A stretch of DNA of 64,000 nt from Cordilura impudica (taxonomy: Eukaryota > Arthropoda > Insecta > Diptera > Scathophagidae): positions 142,962,429 to 143,026,428 of the forward strand of contig OY821519.1 in NCBI GenBank assembly GCA_963682025.1. Reading direction: 5' to 3'. The position numbers and the translations under genes were made by a program. A model generated the notes under the pieces. The model worked only from the letters and a program-made list of their open reading frames with translations, searched no databases and was not told where the DNA came from. Each line of letters begins with the position of its first letter. Positions within the stretch are counted from its first letter, which is position 1. Below are positions 36,455-47,839 of the stretch, piece by piece.

Positions 36455-36640
36455 TACCATAGTTTCGGAGAATTGGTCTTAGATTCAACTAATTGGGTAT
36501 AGAAAAAAAGCATAAACCAAATCTGAGAGGAATTTTTATTAATTTTTTTTGGCAGCAAATGGAGACGTAAAATGGGCCGATCCTTACCATATTGTTGCAA
36601 AACCCTTACCATACACACCGGAAGAGATGATTGGCCGACC
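36455..36640 (+). repeat. Family A fragment
   Basis: AACTAATTGGGTATAGAAAA, AAGCATAAACCAAATCTGAG, ATTTTTATTAATTTTTTTTG and ATGGGCCGATCCTTACCATA match the 5' half of family A. It lies about 80 bp upstream of another, better copy. Confidence 0.65.
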
Positions 36641-36720
36641 AGATCAACGACGAAAAGTGGGGAAGGACCTGTCTCTTCCGGCCGAGGGCAGAACAACAAA
36701 ATTTGTAATCAAATTAAAAA

Positions 36721-37342
36721 ACAAGTAAGAAAATTATAGTCGGTATAGACCGACTACACGATACCCTATACCATGCGTTTAGACACCCTATCTCTTAGGC
36801 CCAACTAACTGGACCTTGAAAATAAGCATAAACCAAATTTGAGTGGAATTTTTATTACTTTCTTTGGCTGCAGATATGAAAAAGTTCATATCGGATGCTA
36901 TATCTATATGGAATCTAGGCCCAAAAATGGACCGATCGTGACCATGTTTAGTAGTCTCTTGTATTTTGCAAAAATATATACAAACAAAATTTGAGAAGAA
37001 TCAGTGCAATATTTTTGTTTTTTGATAGATTTAAGTGAAGATCGGGAAGCAGCTCTATATGGGGCCAAAGGGATCATTTTTGGACTACACTTTAATGGAT
37101 GTAATGAACGCATACAAACCCAATTTGAGTAAGATCTATATGACAATTTGGATCTTATGGCAATTTATGTCGATTTCATAGGGGTAATTTGTATGGGGGC
37201 TAGGTCTGAACATGAACCGATTCTCACAAATTTCAATAGCGTTCATCCTATGGGCGATAAAAGCTCATATACCAAATTTCATCAAAATATATTCATATTT
37301 GCGACCTGCAGTTTGATTACAAGGTTTACATGGACACACAGA
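36721..37342 (+). repeat. Family A dispersed repeat, 3' truncated
   Basis: Begins ACAAGTAAGAAAATTATAGT and remains colinear to TTTACATGGACACACAG. There it is cut off by the sequence leading into the transposase pseudogene, so the GACGGAC block and 3' end are absent. Confidence 0.85.
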
Positions 37343-37403
37343 AATATATGTTTAGTTAATCTGAGAGCGGTTTGTTTCCAAATATTTTTATAAATATTCC
37401 AAA

Positions 37404-39500
37404 ATGCCTCGAACTCGCCTAAATTGTAATGTATTTGGAACTCCATGTAAACTTCGTGGTAATATACTTCCAACTTATTCCGATATTACGAAATTGCTTT
37501 TGTGGTATCGGGACTTTTCGAAGGCTCATAACAGCAAAGATCCTAGTGTTCTCAATATTTCAAAGACAGTTGTTGATGATATTAGGCGTATTTGGCTTAA
37601 AGCTTCTCTTCCTTGCAATTCGGACCAAAAAATAATTCAGATATGTATAAGGGATTATAATGACAGATATAAGTTAATCACGAAAAATAAGTCTATTGGG
37701 AACACTCAAAAATTCAAAGCAGAGAGTTTAAAGCTTTTCGATATTTGTTCATGTAAATGCGTTAATTTTTATTCATGTGTCTGTAAAATCAAGGAACCAT
37801 TTATGGATCGAGAATTTTTGCAAGACCAGAGAGGCCAACGGAAGTTGATAATCGGCAGCATTGATATTAGAACTACAAAGAGAAATGCGAAATTATATAA
37901 AAGAAACGAATTTGTTAAAAATAGGTCTGAAGAAAATAAAATTAAAGTTATAACATCTACCTGTAACGTATTTCAAAGTAATATTGATGAAGAAGAAAGC
38001 AGTGAATCAAGTGACGACAATTGTTCTGAGTACCATGGTTCAAAATAGGGCGGTAGATTATATTAATTTACAACCACCAATATTAAAAACTATAATAATG
38101 CCTCCAAAGAGGGGACTTGTTCCAACCAATCTACCTGAAGCCTGTGACAGAAGTGGCGTTTCAGACAGAAATGCTTCTCTTCTTGTCAGTACTTTACTCA
38201 AAGATATTGGTGTAGTCAGTAACGAGGATTCGTCGTTAGTTGTTGACAGAAGTAAAATTAGAAGAGAAAGAAAAGGACAAAGAGAAAATCTTGTTCATAT
38301 AGAAATGAAACAAAACCAGAATGTTACTGGAATTTACTTTGATGGAAGAAAAGACAAGACACTCACTGTTGAAAAAGTAGGATCTACATATCACCGCAAA
38401 CAAATTAATGAAGAACATATTGTTATTATGGAGGAACCAGATCCAATTTACCTGGGACATATAGCACCTTTGTTGGGTCCAAATATATGTTGTAGGCTGC
38501 GATGGAACTATAGTAAATACAGGTCACAAGAGTGGTGTAATAAAACAGTTTGAGGTATCCTTGGGGAAATATGTTTATTGGTTTATTTGTCTGTTACATA
38601 CCAACGAACTGCCTCTTCGACATTAACTACAGGAAATAGATGGAAACACAAGTGATCCGAAGGGATTCATTGGTCCTATACGAAAGTTACTTAATAAATG
38701 TGAAAAGATGCACGTAATGCCATTTAAATCTATTAGTTCTAATGTTGAGTTTCCTCCGATAAATATAAGCGATCTGAGCAGTGATCAAAAATACTTGTAC
38801 GAAATTTGTCTAGCAATAGGTGAAGGCAAAATATCTCTCAAACTAGCATCTAAACAGCCTGGCACAATGTCGCATGCAAGATGGTTCACAACCGCGAGTA
38901 GAATTCTAAGATTGTACGTCGCTGCAAAAGACCCATCATATAAATTAAAACTATTATCGGAGTACATTATAAAAGTGTATGCAAGCACCTGATTTTTTAT
39001 AAAATATAAATCAGCTTGTCAGTATGGATCCCAACACTTATTTCACTTAATTCAATCTTCTCGCTATTTACCTGTACAATATAAGAAAATCGCTAATAAA
39101 GTTATTCAAAGAAATGCATATTTCGCTCATCCCGAAAATATTTTGATAGGAATGCACATTGATTACAGGAAACGTATTCAGGAGTTGGCGTTACTGAGAA
39201 TTTTAAATTGCAGAACAAAAGAAAATGATATTCGCGATTTTAAAGTTCGCTGAAATAAATTTTAAAGCAACCGATTGCAGCGAACTAATTAATTGGCAAT
39301 ATGTTAAAGTAACAGAACCACCACTGACAAAAAGTATCATTGAAGCTAAACTCAGAGAAATTTTCATAAATATTTCCGAAAATTTTAAATTGTTTAGTTA
39401 TCCATGCCACACTTAAGCAGTAGAACGTCACACAAAGATGGTAACTGAAGCATCATCGTCAGTATGTGGTAACAAAGTCAGAGATGGATTAATTGGGGTT
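37404..39500 (+). pseudogene. DNA transposon transposase pseudogene, superfamily unassigned
   Basis: A long coding trace is broken by frameshifts and stops. The first frame (37404-38048, 214 aa from MPRTRLNCNVFGTPCKLRG) has a Cys-rich CSCKCVNFYSCVCK and an acidic Ser/Asp-rich end. The second (about 38050-38490) contains YFDGRKDKTLTVEKVG and EEHIVIMEEPDPIYLGHIAP. The third has VGCDGTIVNTGHKSGVIKQF (about 38493), ICLLHTNELPLRH, DGNTSDPKGFIGPIRKLL, SSDQKYLYEICLAIGEGK, SHARWFTTASRILRLYV and YLP..YKKIANKVIQRNAYF, then HPENILIGMHIDYRK. The last (39225-39500) has NWQYVKVTEPPLTKSI, SYPCHT and AVERHTKMVTEASSSVCGNK. I know this motif order from uncharacterised, repeat-derived predicted proteins of arthropods. 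The Asp in CDGT is a possible catalytic residue. TIRs were not identified. Confidence 0.7.
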
Positions 39501-39539
39501 AAAATATTGGGGTTAAAATATAGAAAATATATACAATTG

Positions 39540-40115
39540 GACACAACCTAACCCATATAAACAAAGTTTTTATTAAAACTCTTTCTTTCCTTATGCATAT
39601 CAGTTTTGAATCTCTCCGTGAGTGTGCGTGACTATCTTAAAACTAATCTTTGGCCACAACAAGTCTATGGACAAAGTTTCAGATCGAGCGGATGAGGGGA
39701 AATGAGGTTTTAATCTGTCCATGACTGTGCGTGACTATAGGTGATTATGTCTGAGTTAATCTTTCTTTACAGCAAGTATATCGACCAAGTTTCAGATTGA
39801 TTGGATGAGGGGAAATGACATTCAGATCACTCCGTGACTGTGCGTGACTACGTCTAAGTTAATCTTTCTTTACAGCAAGTATATCGACGAAGTTTCAGAT
39901 GGATTGGATGAGCGGAAATGATATTTAGATTACTCCGTGACTGTGCGTGACTATGCGTGACTGTGTGTGACTATCCAAAAATTAATATGTAGTCACAACA
40001 AGACTATGAGCCAGTTTCAGATCAATTGGATAAGGGGGGATGGGGTTGAACCACGATAGATAGACAGACAGACAGACAGAGTATGAGTATGAGTTAAAAG
40101 AAAGAGTTTAAAAAA
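39540..40115 (+). repeat. Dispersed element with internal ~110 bp tandem repeats, copy II (four units)
   Basis: Colinear with 33755-34195 but with one more unit. The starts of the units lie near 39605, 39715, 39830 and 39935, each at a CCGTGA(C/G)TGTGCGTGA-like motif. It ends with a (CAGA)n run at about 40058-40080 and GAGTATGAGTTAAAAGAAAG. It follows the transposase pseudogene directly. Confidence 0.8.
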
Positions 40116-40495
40116 GATTTTTTATTTAATAAGGCATTATGTTTCTTGTGACTCTATAAAAAAAAATCAAATAATAAAAAATATATTAAAATATAAAAAA
40201 AAAATTTTAAAAAAATTAAAATTAAAGAAGAAAAAAATGTGACATGGTAGAGCTTGATATCCAATATGCAATCATTTTCCCGTGAAGCATTTAGGTTATT
40301 CCTTTTTGTTAAAAAAAAGCAAAGAGCACACCAAAAAATACAATTTTGAAATCTTTCAATAAAAAAAATTGTTTACAGTTATTGTTATCTGATCAAAAAG
40401 GAACTATCCCGCACCCAGGTTAACTGAAAATACCGATAAAAATTTTCGCCTCATAGTTTCACTCCACCCTACTGGTCACCTACGTATACGTACGT
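40116..40495. other. Unassigned A-rich sequence
   Basis: No gene or matched repeat. Confidence 0.4.
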
Positions 40496-40499
40496 TAAC

Positions 40500-40640
40500 A
40501 CCACCCTGTGGTCAGGGTATAATGGATTCGTGCTAATGTTTGCAACTACAAAAAATATTTAATATTGACCCACTAAGAATCACTTTCTGAGTCGATTAAA
40601 CGATACCCACCTGTCAATCCGTATGACTGAATGTATGTCT
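40500..40640 (-). repeat. Family A-like 3' fragment, inverted
   Basis: CCACCCTGTGGTCAGGGTATAA, a TTTGCAACTACAAAAAATAT stretch, TCACTTTCTGAGTCGATTAA and ACGATACCCACCTGTC match the inverted 3' end of family A with clear divergence. Confidence 0.55.
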
Positions 40641-42070
40641 GTCTATCTGCATATTAACACAAATGAATATGGATTTAAAAGGACATTTTCAGTTGAATGC
40701 AAAGAATTTTTAATTTTTTGTTAACAAAAAAAAAAGATATTTAGTAAATGTTTTTTATTTACTGATTAAATTTAAAGTACAAATCACAAAAAAAAAACGA
40801 TTTGCCATTTGTTTTTTCGTGTTTTTTATTATTATGTTTTATAACAAAAGCAAACTTAGACAATGTTTATAAACATCTGGTGTAGCAACATGGTGTATAA
40901 GTCATCATTCAAAAGAAACATTTAATGCACGCATTTCTATTTGAACTAACTGAAATAAACAAACGACACCCAAATAAAAACGTTCCGTACAGAAATTTGT
41001 TTAGAATAATTCTTGAAAAAGTTAAAACAAATATGAATTTTAATTTCAAATTAACTGTACTGAAACAATTTTGTATACACTCAAATTTTGTATACATATG
41101 CTTTCTTACGTCTTCAGAACGGTTGCATCCGAGACCCTTTCCCAAAACTTTTGTTATAAGGTATCGTATGCATTTCGTATTGATATTTCTGTTACACTCT
41201 TTACGTTCTGGGTTTGTATCGCCAAATATTCGACCACCTTTTACTGATTATTCTCATTTTAATTTTTAATTATACATTGATTAGTTTTTTAAAAGTCTGC
41301 ATTATCTAAGGGAAATTCTACAGCGATTCAAATTTAACTTTAAAAATATAAATGTTAATTTTTTATCTTAAACATATTTTCTATCTTTTCAAATACCTAC
41401 ATACGTAGTGGGTGACAATACATTAGAAACTTTTACAGAATTCAAACTTTACCAAGTTTGTTTTTTAATAATATCGCGTATTTAAATTATTTTTTTTTTT
41501 GTGAAATCGTTCTATGCACATCGTTCTATTACATCGAAACCTAGGAAAAATTTCATATTAGCAGCTCATTGATTTTTGCATTACAATAATGACCTACCCC
41601 TGCCCACTGCATTACTTCTAAAGTGAAAATAAGGCGTTACTAATAATGTGTTATACAGAAACTTATATTTCATGCCAGCTCCTTGCAAACTGCATTACTA
41701 CCTCCAATGACATCCCCGTGTTAAAATAATGAGCTTATCAGGCAAACTTCAACCAGTTACTTCTCCTTCTAAAACCCAATTATTTGGTAATGTTTTTTTT
41801 TTCCTGGGAAGATAATAAATTGGTCAGAAAAAATACAAATAAAAAAATAATAATAGATCAACGAAAAAAATTATTTCTTTAGTGATGCCAAAACATTCGA
41901 CTCTTTTAAAATTCTGCACCAGAGTCTATTAGAACAATAAAAATAAAAGAAAATGTATTATTTCTTAACCGTTATTTAAATATTTACAGTTTCTGATGTT
42001 TTCTTTCAACAGATTTTTAAATACAATTGTATTTTTCTATCTTATAAAATCTTATAATTAATTGTTATAA
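40641..42070. other. 1.4 kb sequence without supported genes
   Basis: One frame of 114 codons (40925-41269, plus) overlaps a 78-codon minus frame and shows no domain, signal or repeat similarity that I recognise. Left as unsupported. Confidence 0.4.
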
Positions 42071-42074
42071 AATA

Positions 42075-43000
42075 ATGACAAGAAAAAAGTTTTATGAATA
42101 ATAATAGATGATTTTACTGCTGGTGTTAAGCAAAAGAATATTTGTGAGAAATATTCTATGAATAAATCCATATCTAATATCAAAAATTATCGAGAAGTAT
42201 ACTGAAAGATTTGCGGTAACGATAAAGGCGGCAGGATAAATTTAAAGCAAGAGAGTTGAAAAAATGTCAAAAAATGTTACATAAAGAAGTCGTTAACAAC
42301 CTGAAACTAAAATGTGTGTTCGAACTGTTGTTGCCGACCAATTGGGGCTGGTCTTGGTTGTTATCGTCCTATGAAGAAACCACTGATATCACAGAAAAGT
42401 CGTCTGGTTCGCATAAATTTAGCTAAGCAACACATAAATTGATCAAGACGGAATTGGAATACTGTTCTCTTTTTTAAGATGAGTTCAAGTTTAATTTAGA
42501 GGCCGTGATGGAAGAACGTTTGTACGACGACCAAAGGGAGAAAAAACTAGACCCAAAGTATGCAAATAAAACTGTTAAATTTGGCAGTGCTAACATTATG
42601 GCATGGGGTTACTTTTCGAGCTAAGGAATGGGTCAATTCATGTAGTAAAAGATACTCTAACTGGAATTGAATACAGGCAAATTCTAAATGACATAATGTA
42701 TCCATCCAAAAAAAACACAACTCCAAAATTGTAACATAATGGCTACAATCTAATGCAGTTAGTTTTGAAACGGCCAGTCCAATCTCGTAGAAAATCTATG
42801 GGAAATTGTAGGTCGAAAAATACGGACATGAAGTGGCAGAGTGGCAAAAAATGTCAACGGATATCATCAACAATTTACTTGACTCCATACATCGACGTTG
42901 TGAAGCAGTACTACAAAATAATGGATATCCAACAGAATATTGAAACAAAAAAAAAAAAAATAGAGAAAAAGTTTTCAATTACATTTGTTCTTTGCTAATT
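42075..43000 (+). pseudogene. Tc1-like transposase relic
   Basis: Plus-strand pieces in order: DFTAGVKQKNICEKYSMN (HTH), RLVRINLAKQHIN, DEFKFNLEAVMEERLYDDQR (about 42478, first catalytic region of the SDE.KFNL type), DPKYANKTVKFGSANIMAWG, YFSS and GMGQF. A C-terminal SLWEIVGRKIRTWKWQ-like stretch (about 42795, after the usual ENLW motif) leads into KKCQRISSTIYLTPYIDV. The second catalytic QQDNA region is deleted or unreadable. The 81-codon open frame at 42753-42998 overlaps the C-terminal part. TIRs were not located. Confidence 0.65.
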
Positions 43001-43139
43001 TTTGCTGAAGATATTTTTAAATAAATAAAGCATACAAATTTTTAAATTAATGAAAGAGTTTTTAATTTTATTTTTTTTCACGTTATTTTATTTATTGGAT
43101 CTTCACTTCTTTTTATGTGAATTAACAATAACTAGTATA

Positions 43140-43300
43140 GCCCAGCACTCGAAATTCGAGTGCAAATTCTAGAAAATAATATTTTTTCATTAAATTTTTG
43201 TCTTCCAATGTTTTTATATAAAAAATTTACGAATATTTAAATGAGCCTAAAGGTATGTTAATCAATTTTAGCAATTCACAATTCAACACAGAGTGTCTGC
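43140..43300 (+). repeat. Family B fragment
   Basis: CCCAGCACTCGAAATTCGAG, TGCAAATTCTAGAAAAT and GCCTAAAGGTATGTTAATCA match the left half of family B. It is cut off at ACAATTCAACACAGAG. Confidence 0.7.
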
Positions 43301-43329
43301 TAAATAATTTAAATCATTCGCATTAACAG

Positions 43330-43480
43330 GATGTAACGAATTACTATAAATATTTTATTAAATTTAATTTAATATATTTTTAAGACAGATTGAACATAAA
43401 TTTTATCATTCTCAGCTTATCCTCCATATGAACTATAACTATGCCAATTTTCACACTCCTCCGTGCCCGCATACTGCTTA
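43330..43480 (-). repeat. LINE 3' end, inverted
   Basis: The reverse complement of 60208-60340: CGGAGGAGTGTGAAAATTGG, CATAGTTATAGTTCATATGG, AATGATAAAATTTATG and ATATATTAAATTAAAT. It is therefore the 3' untranslated end of the same LINE family as the fragment at 59588-60340. Confidence 0.65.
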
Positions 43481-44590
43481 AAAAGGGAACTAAAAATTTA
43501 CCTTCACGTATTAATATATAGATTATTCAATTCACAAAAGTAATTTTGATTATAAAGTTCAGCCAGTGTCAGACAAAAATTTTAATTTTATGATCCAGTT
43601 TTTGGTATCGACCAGAGCCTACGGTCAAGCTCGAGTACTCGAGCTACTCGAAAATAAACAGAAACTAAAAAAAAATTAAAAAAAAATCAAAATATTTTTT
43701 TACTGCCTGTATCGACCGTTCAAGTAGTCAAGATATATTTTGTTAAAAGTTTCCATTGTATTTCACTCAATGCCTTAAATATTTAAAATGTCCCAAGCAG
43801 TTCATAGGAAAATAATTTATCGTTTATTTTCATATTCTCAACAAATGGACTTTTGAGATCATCACGGCACGCATTAAACAATTTACATATGAAGGACAAA
43901 TTTTAAAGTTATTTAAATATTTGCAACTTAAAGCAAAAAAAAATAAAATAAAATAAACCAACAAACTTTTTTTTAACATTTTAGAAAAAAAAAAACACTA
44001 CAACAATGTCTTTGGCCCGTGTTCGGTTACACAAATAAAAATAATTATCTGATTGAAATAAAACTCATTCTGTGTTTTTGTTGTTGCTATTAATATGATA
44101 TCCATGTGTTTACTGTTCGTTAACTTTTAACAAAAAAAAATAAATGAAAATAAAAGCACAAAAAAAAAAACGACGACAACAAAACATTTCAAAGGCATGT
44201 AATTTAAATCTTTATTAATGTTATTGAACGATAATTTTTTTAATGTTAAAATTACGTACATACATTAAGAAACAGGTAAATTTATATAAACATACTTTAC
44301 ACTAATGTTGGTTCAGTAATAGAGAGGAAAAGGTTTCTGCAAACAATAGGGGCATTCAAAAAAATTGTAATGGAAAATTTAGTTTAAGCAAAAATAATTA
44401 CAATTAAATACTCGTAATTTGGAAAGTTAAATAATTAAAAATAATTAAAAATAATGAAAATCATACAAGTCTAGGACGATCTTATGATAACCTATTCGGG
44501 TAAGGACCTAGAAATTATTGTTAATCAAATTTGATTAGGGAATGTAACCAAACTACGTATTTAAATTCTTTAAGTATATGTGTGTATGTA
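43481..44590. other. 1.1 kb AT-rich sequence without supported features
   Basis: Contains ACGGTCAAGCTCGAGTACTC and homopolymer A runs; no gene seen. Confidence 0.4.
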
Positions 44591-44699
44591 CAAAGGGTGT
44601 TCCGAAGTGTGGATTAGATTTAGATCAAAAATGATGAGTTTAAAAAGGATGATTAAATAAAATTTAAGTGAGATTCTCATTTGGTTTGTTGGTGTAAAT

Positions 44700-45560
44700 T
44701 TATACACAGTCAGTTTACAGAAACCAAAAACTCGGGAAAACAGTGTAGGAATTTTCGGAAAAATTTTCTTTAACTAGACACACGGTTTGCAATATTTGAA
44801 ATCGCGCACAACACGAACAAAAGTCTTCAAGTGGGCGCCCACGTAATATTGCTGAGAGAGTAGAACGCATTTTACGAAGAAAGGTAAATGAAAACTCGAA
44901 GTTTCTACTAGGGAACGCACTGGTGAATTCACAAATGAATGTGGTGTTGTAGTCTCCCACGTAACAGTAATACAGATCTGGAAAAGGAACGAGTATTCAT
45001 CAATCAAGAGTTGCTCGATAAAAAAAACTTTTACTTACAATACAACCCAAACAAATTAGAAAGCCTGACGATTACTGGGATGAGACGAAAATTATGTTTT
45101 ACTATAATGATGGACCCAATGAGTATGGAAAAAGTCTAAAAGCATTGCAGCGTCGAAATATAATTTGAACTGTGATATTTGAATCTACGTGGCATCCTAA
45201 AAACAGTACTAATCTGAAAACAATAATTCCACGAAAAGATGACTACAAGCCGTGCTTAATGGCAAAGGTGGCCATCCAAAGTCTAATCATTTGACTTTAT
45301 TTTTACTATTTAATTTTTTTCGTTTAAACGTGAGATGTAAAAATACTTTCCTGACATCAATATTCTGAAGTTTCTTTTATTTTTATTCTAATTTTTGTTC
45401 ACTTTTGTTACTCATAGTTGGTAAATGGAATTTGGAATAAATAAAAAAATATATATTGAAAACAAAACAGGAGAACTATATTTTTAAACTTAAAAGTCAA
45501 AGCAACAAAATTGTTATTATGTCAAAAAACTTCATGACAGACTGTACGTTCCTTACCTTT
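44700..45560 (+). pseudogene. Tc1-like relic, strongly decayed
   Basis: TACACAGTCAGTTTAC at 44702 and the complement of GACAGACTGTACGTT at 45537 may be the decayed ends. Between them the plus strand gives EVSTRERTGEFTNECGVVVS followed by HVTVIQIWKRNEYSS (about 44890-45000). This is the Tc1 pattern STREL..EF....GV.VS..TV.R.L. Downstream is a possible catalytic segment around 45060-45140. Minus-strand frames here are shadows. Confidence 0.5.
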
Positions 45561-45589
45561 AGAAAATAAATAATTCAGACGACAAAATC

Positions 45590-45960
45590 TATCATATTAA
45601 TAGGATAGGCGATTTCTTGTGACCGATGTTTTGTTCTACCGTTTTATCCCGATTTTGACCAAACGTATATTATCTGAAAGGTATTTCTTTTTAGCTGTTC
45701 ACCAGATTTAAAGATTTTTAATTTTATTTTCTTTATTTTGAGTAAATTGCATTTAAAGTTGCTACTAACTCATAAATAAAATGATATACATGCTAAGTGT
45801 ATTTTATTAAATTTGTTAATGTGTTTGTTAATGAGTTTGTTATCTTCATTCGCAATAATAATAAAAGTGTTGGTTTGTGAATTGGCTAAGATGAAAAATA
45901 AAGCTGTCTAGAAACTGAACTCGAATTTCAAGCGCTGGAATCTGCTAGTATTATTTAATC
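45590..45960 (-). repeat. Family B dispersed repeat, inverted
   Basis: Full-length on the minus strand: ATTAATAGGATAGGCGATTT, CTTGTGACCGATGTTTTGTT, CTACCGTTTTATCCCGATTT, AAAGGTATTTCTTTTTAGCT, TTAATGTGTTTGTTAATGAG and ending TCGAATTTCAAGCGCTGGAA. Nearly identical in layout to the copy at 60348. Confidence 0.8.
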
Positions 45961-46179
45961 GTTAAACACAGGCTTGGAACCTTCGACTCGATTCTGTGAT
46001 TTTACTCAAATCTGTGGTAAGTCACTAAAATTTTCGAATCTGCCAATACGATTATGGGGTCAATTTTTATCTGATTTACATGATTTATATTTTTTGTTTG
46101 TAAGATGATAAAATTCTCTTCCATGAATAAAAAAATCTGGAATTACCTTTTATTTCCACTGTATTTGGGCGCCCTTAAT

Positions 46180-47176
46180 AAAAAAAAGCGTTCGAACTCT
46201 CAGATAGCAAAAAACTGAGAAATACAAAGTTCTAGGTCAATGAAAAAAAATTTAGAGGTGCCTCAACGATTGAAAATTTCAAGTGTGTTTATATGGGAAA
46301 ATATGATTTTTTTCAGATTTTACGAAAATTTCGTTCTATAGTTTAATTTTTTCGACAAGTTGTTATCTGAATCGATTTCAGTACTAAATTATCTCTATAA
46401 AATGCTTCAAAATCGATTATAAACTCGAAAAGAAATTGCAAATGCCCCAGACCGTTTTTGCGCCAAAAAATAACTTGGTCGTGAAATATGACGGAAATTT
46501 TTTCAGCTTTAAGAAACTAATTACAGCCATAATTTTTCTTCGGTTCTATACCAATGAGCAATCAGACATGAAGTATTGTTTTATTACCACTATTGCGAAA
46601 TGAGATCAAAGATGGAAAATTTTTTTGATAAAATTTTGAAAACTCCTTTTTTAAGTTTTAAAAAATTTTATTAAACAAAATTTAAAAAAATGGATCTGGC
46701 ACTTTAAAGTCTTGTTAAGTACATGCAAGAGATTAACTGTTTGAATTTTTAAGTAAATTCCTCTGCCAGCATTTTTTTTACAAGGAATTTTTATTTGGGG
46801 ATTTCGAGAAAAATTAGTTTTTTGTGAAATATCCGGTAAATGTACTCATTCTAAATACTTTGTTACAAAAATTTCTCAGTTTTCTACTTTTAAATGTTAT
46901 ATTTCATCTTAATAGCTAGGGTTTCTGAAAAAAATAATATGACCCCATTAACCCTTTTGGACTTGGGGTCGCTTTTGAAGTTATATAGCTTTTTATAGAG
47001 ATAATTTAGTACTGAAATCGATTCATGTAACAACTTGTCGAAAAAATTAAACTATAACGAAATTTTCGTAAAATCTGGAAAAAAAAGTCATATTATCCCC
47101 ATATAAACACACTTGAAATTTTCAGTCGCGTTGAGGTACCTAGGGGGGTGAGACTTTAAATTCGAACACTTTTTTT
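46180..47176. mobile_element. ~1 kb fold-back element with long inverted arms
   Basis: The arm at 46257-46402 (GTGCCTCAACGATTGAAAAT to TTATCTCTATAAA) is inverted at 46990-47139 over about 145 bp with scattered mismatches. An outer short pair (GCGTTCGAA at 46189, TTCGAACAC at 47161) sets the likely limits. The ~590 bp centre has no frame with a domain. Superfamily unknown. Confidence 0.75.
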
Positions 47177-47344
47177 CCTCCTCCATGGAGGATAAAAAAA
47201 ATATTTAATATTAAACGATTTTATAAACATTATAGACAAAAGAATGTTTATTTTGATGTTTCGGTTTGTTTCCGATGACTCATTTTGCCTTATAAAGCCC
47301 AAAAAATATTGTTAAAAATAAGGCTTTTACGTTTTCATTCAAAA

Positions 47345-47830
47345 ACAAGTAAGAAAATTAGACCGACTATACGATACCCTAGAGACCCTATCTGTTAGGT
47401 CCAACTAATTAGAACCAAATTTGAGTGGCATTGTTATTAATTTTGTTGCATTCGGATATGAAGCAGTTCATATCAGATACTATAATTCTTTGGGGACTAG
47501 GTCAATAAATGGACCGATCCTGACCATATTTGGTAAGGTCACTTATTTTTTGCAAAACATACTCAAACAAAATTTGAGAAAAATATTTTTGTTTTTTGAT
47601 ACTCGTAGATTTAAGTGAAGATCAGGAATCAGCTTCATATGGGGGCTATAACTAAGAACTGTCCTAGAGGGTTTATTTTTGGACTACTGATAAATGGATG
47701 TAATAAATATACACAAACCCGATTTGACCGAGATCTATATGATAGTTTGGATATTATGACAATTCAAGTCGATTTCATAGGTGTCATTTGTATGGGGACT
47801 AGCTCTGAACTTCAACCGATTTTAACCAAT
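47345..47830 (+). repeat. Family A dispersed repeat, 5' part, interrupted by a Tc1 element
   Basis: ACAAGTAAGAAAATTAGACC to AACTTCAACCGATTTTAACC matches the first two thirds of family A. The 3' part continues at 49198 after the Tc1 insertion. Confidence 0.8.
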
Positions 47831-47839
47831 TAAAAAAAA

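Noticed and set aside
38236..38988. Minus-strand frames at 38236-38460 and 38785-38988
   Set aside because: Shadows of the plus-strand transposase pseudogene.
39600..40010. Repeated units considered as a CRISPR array
   Set aside because: Units are contiguous tandem repeats with no unique spacers, and the genome is eukaryotic.
40925..41269. 114-codon plus-strand frame
   Set aside because: Overlaps a minus-strand frame of 78 codons, has no recognised domain or clear start context, and no similarity to other copies in the window.
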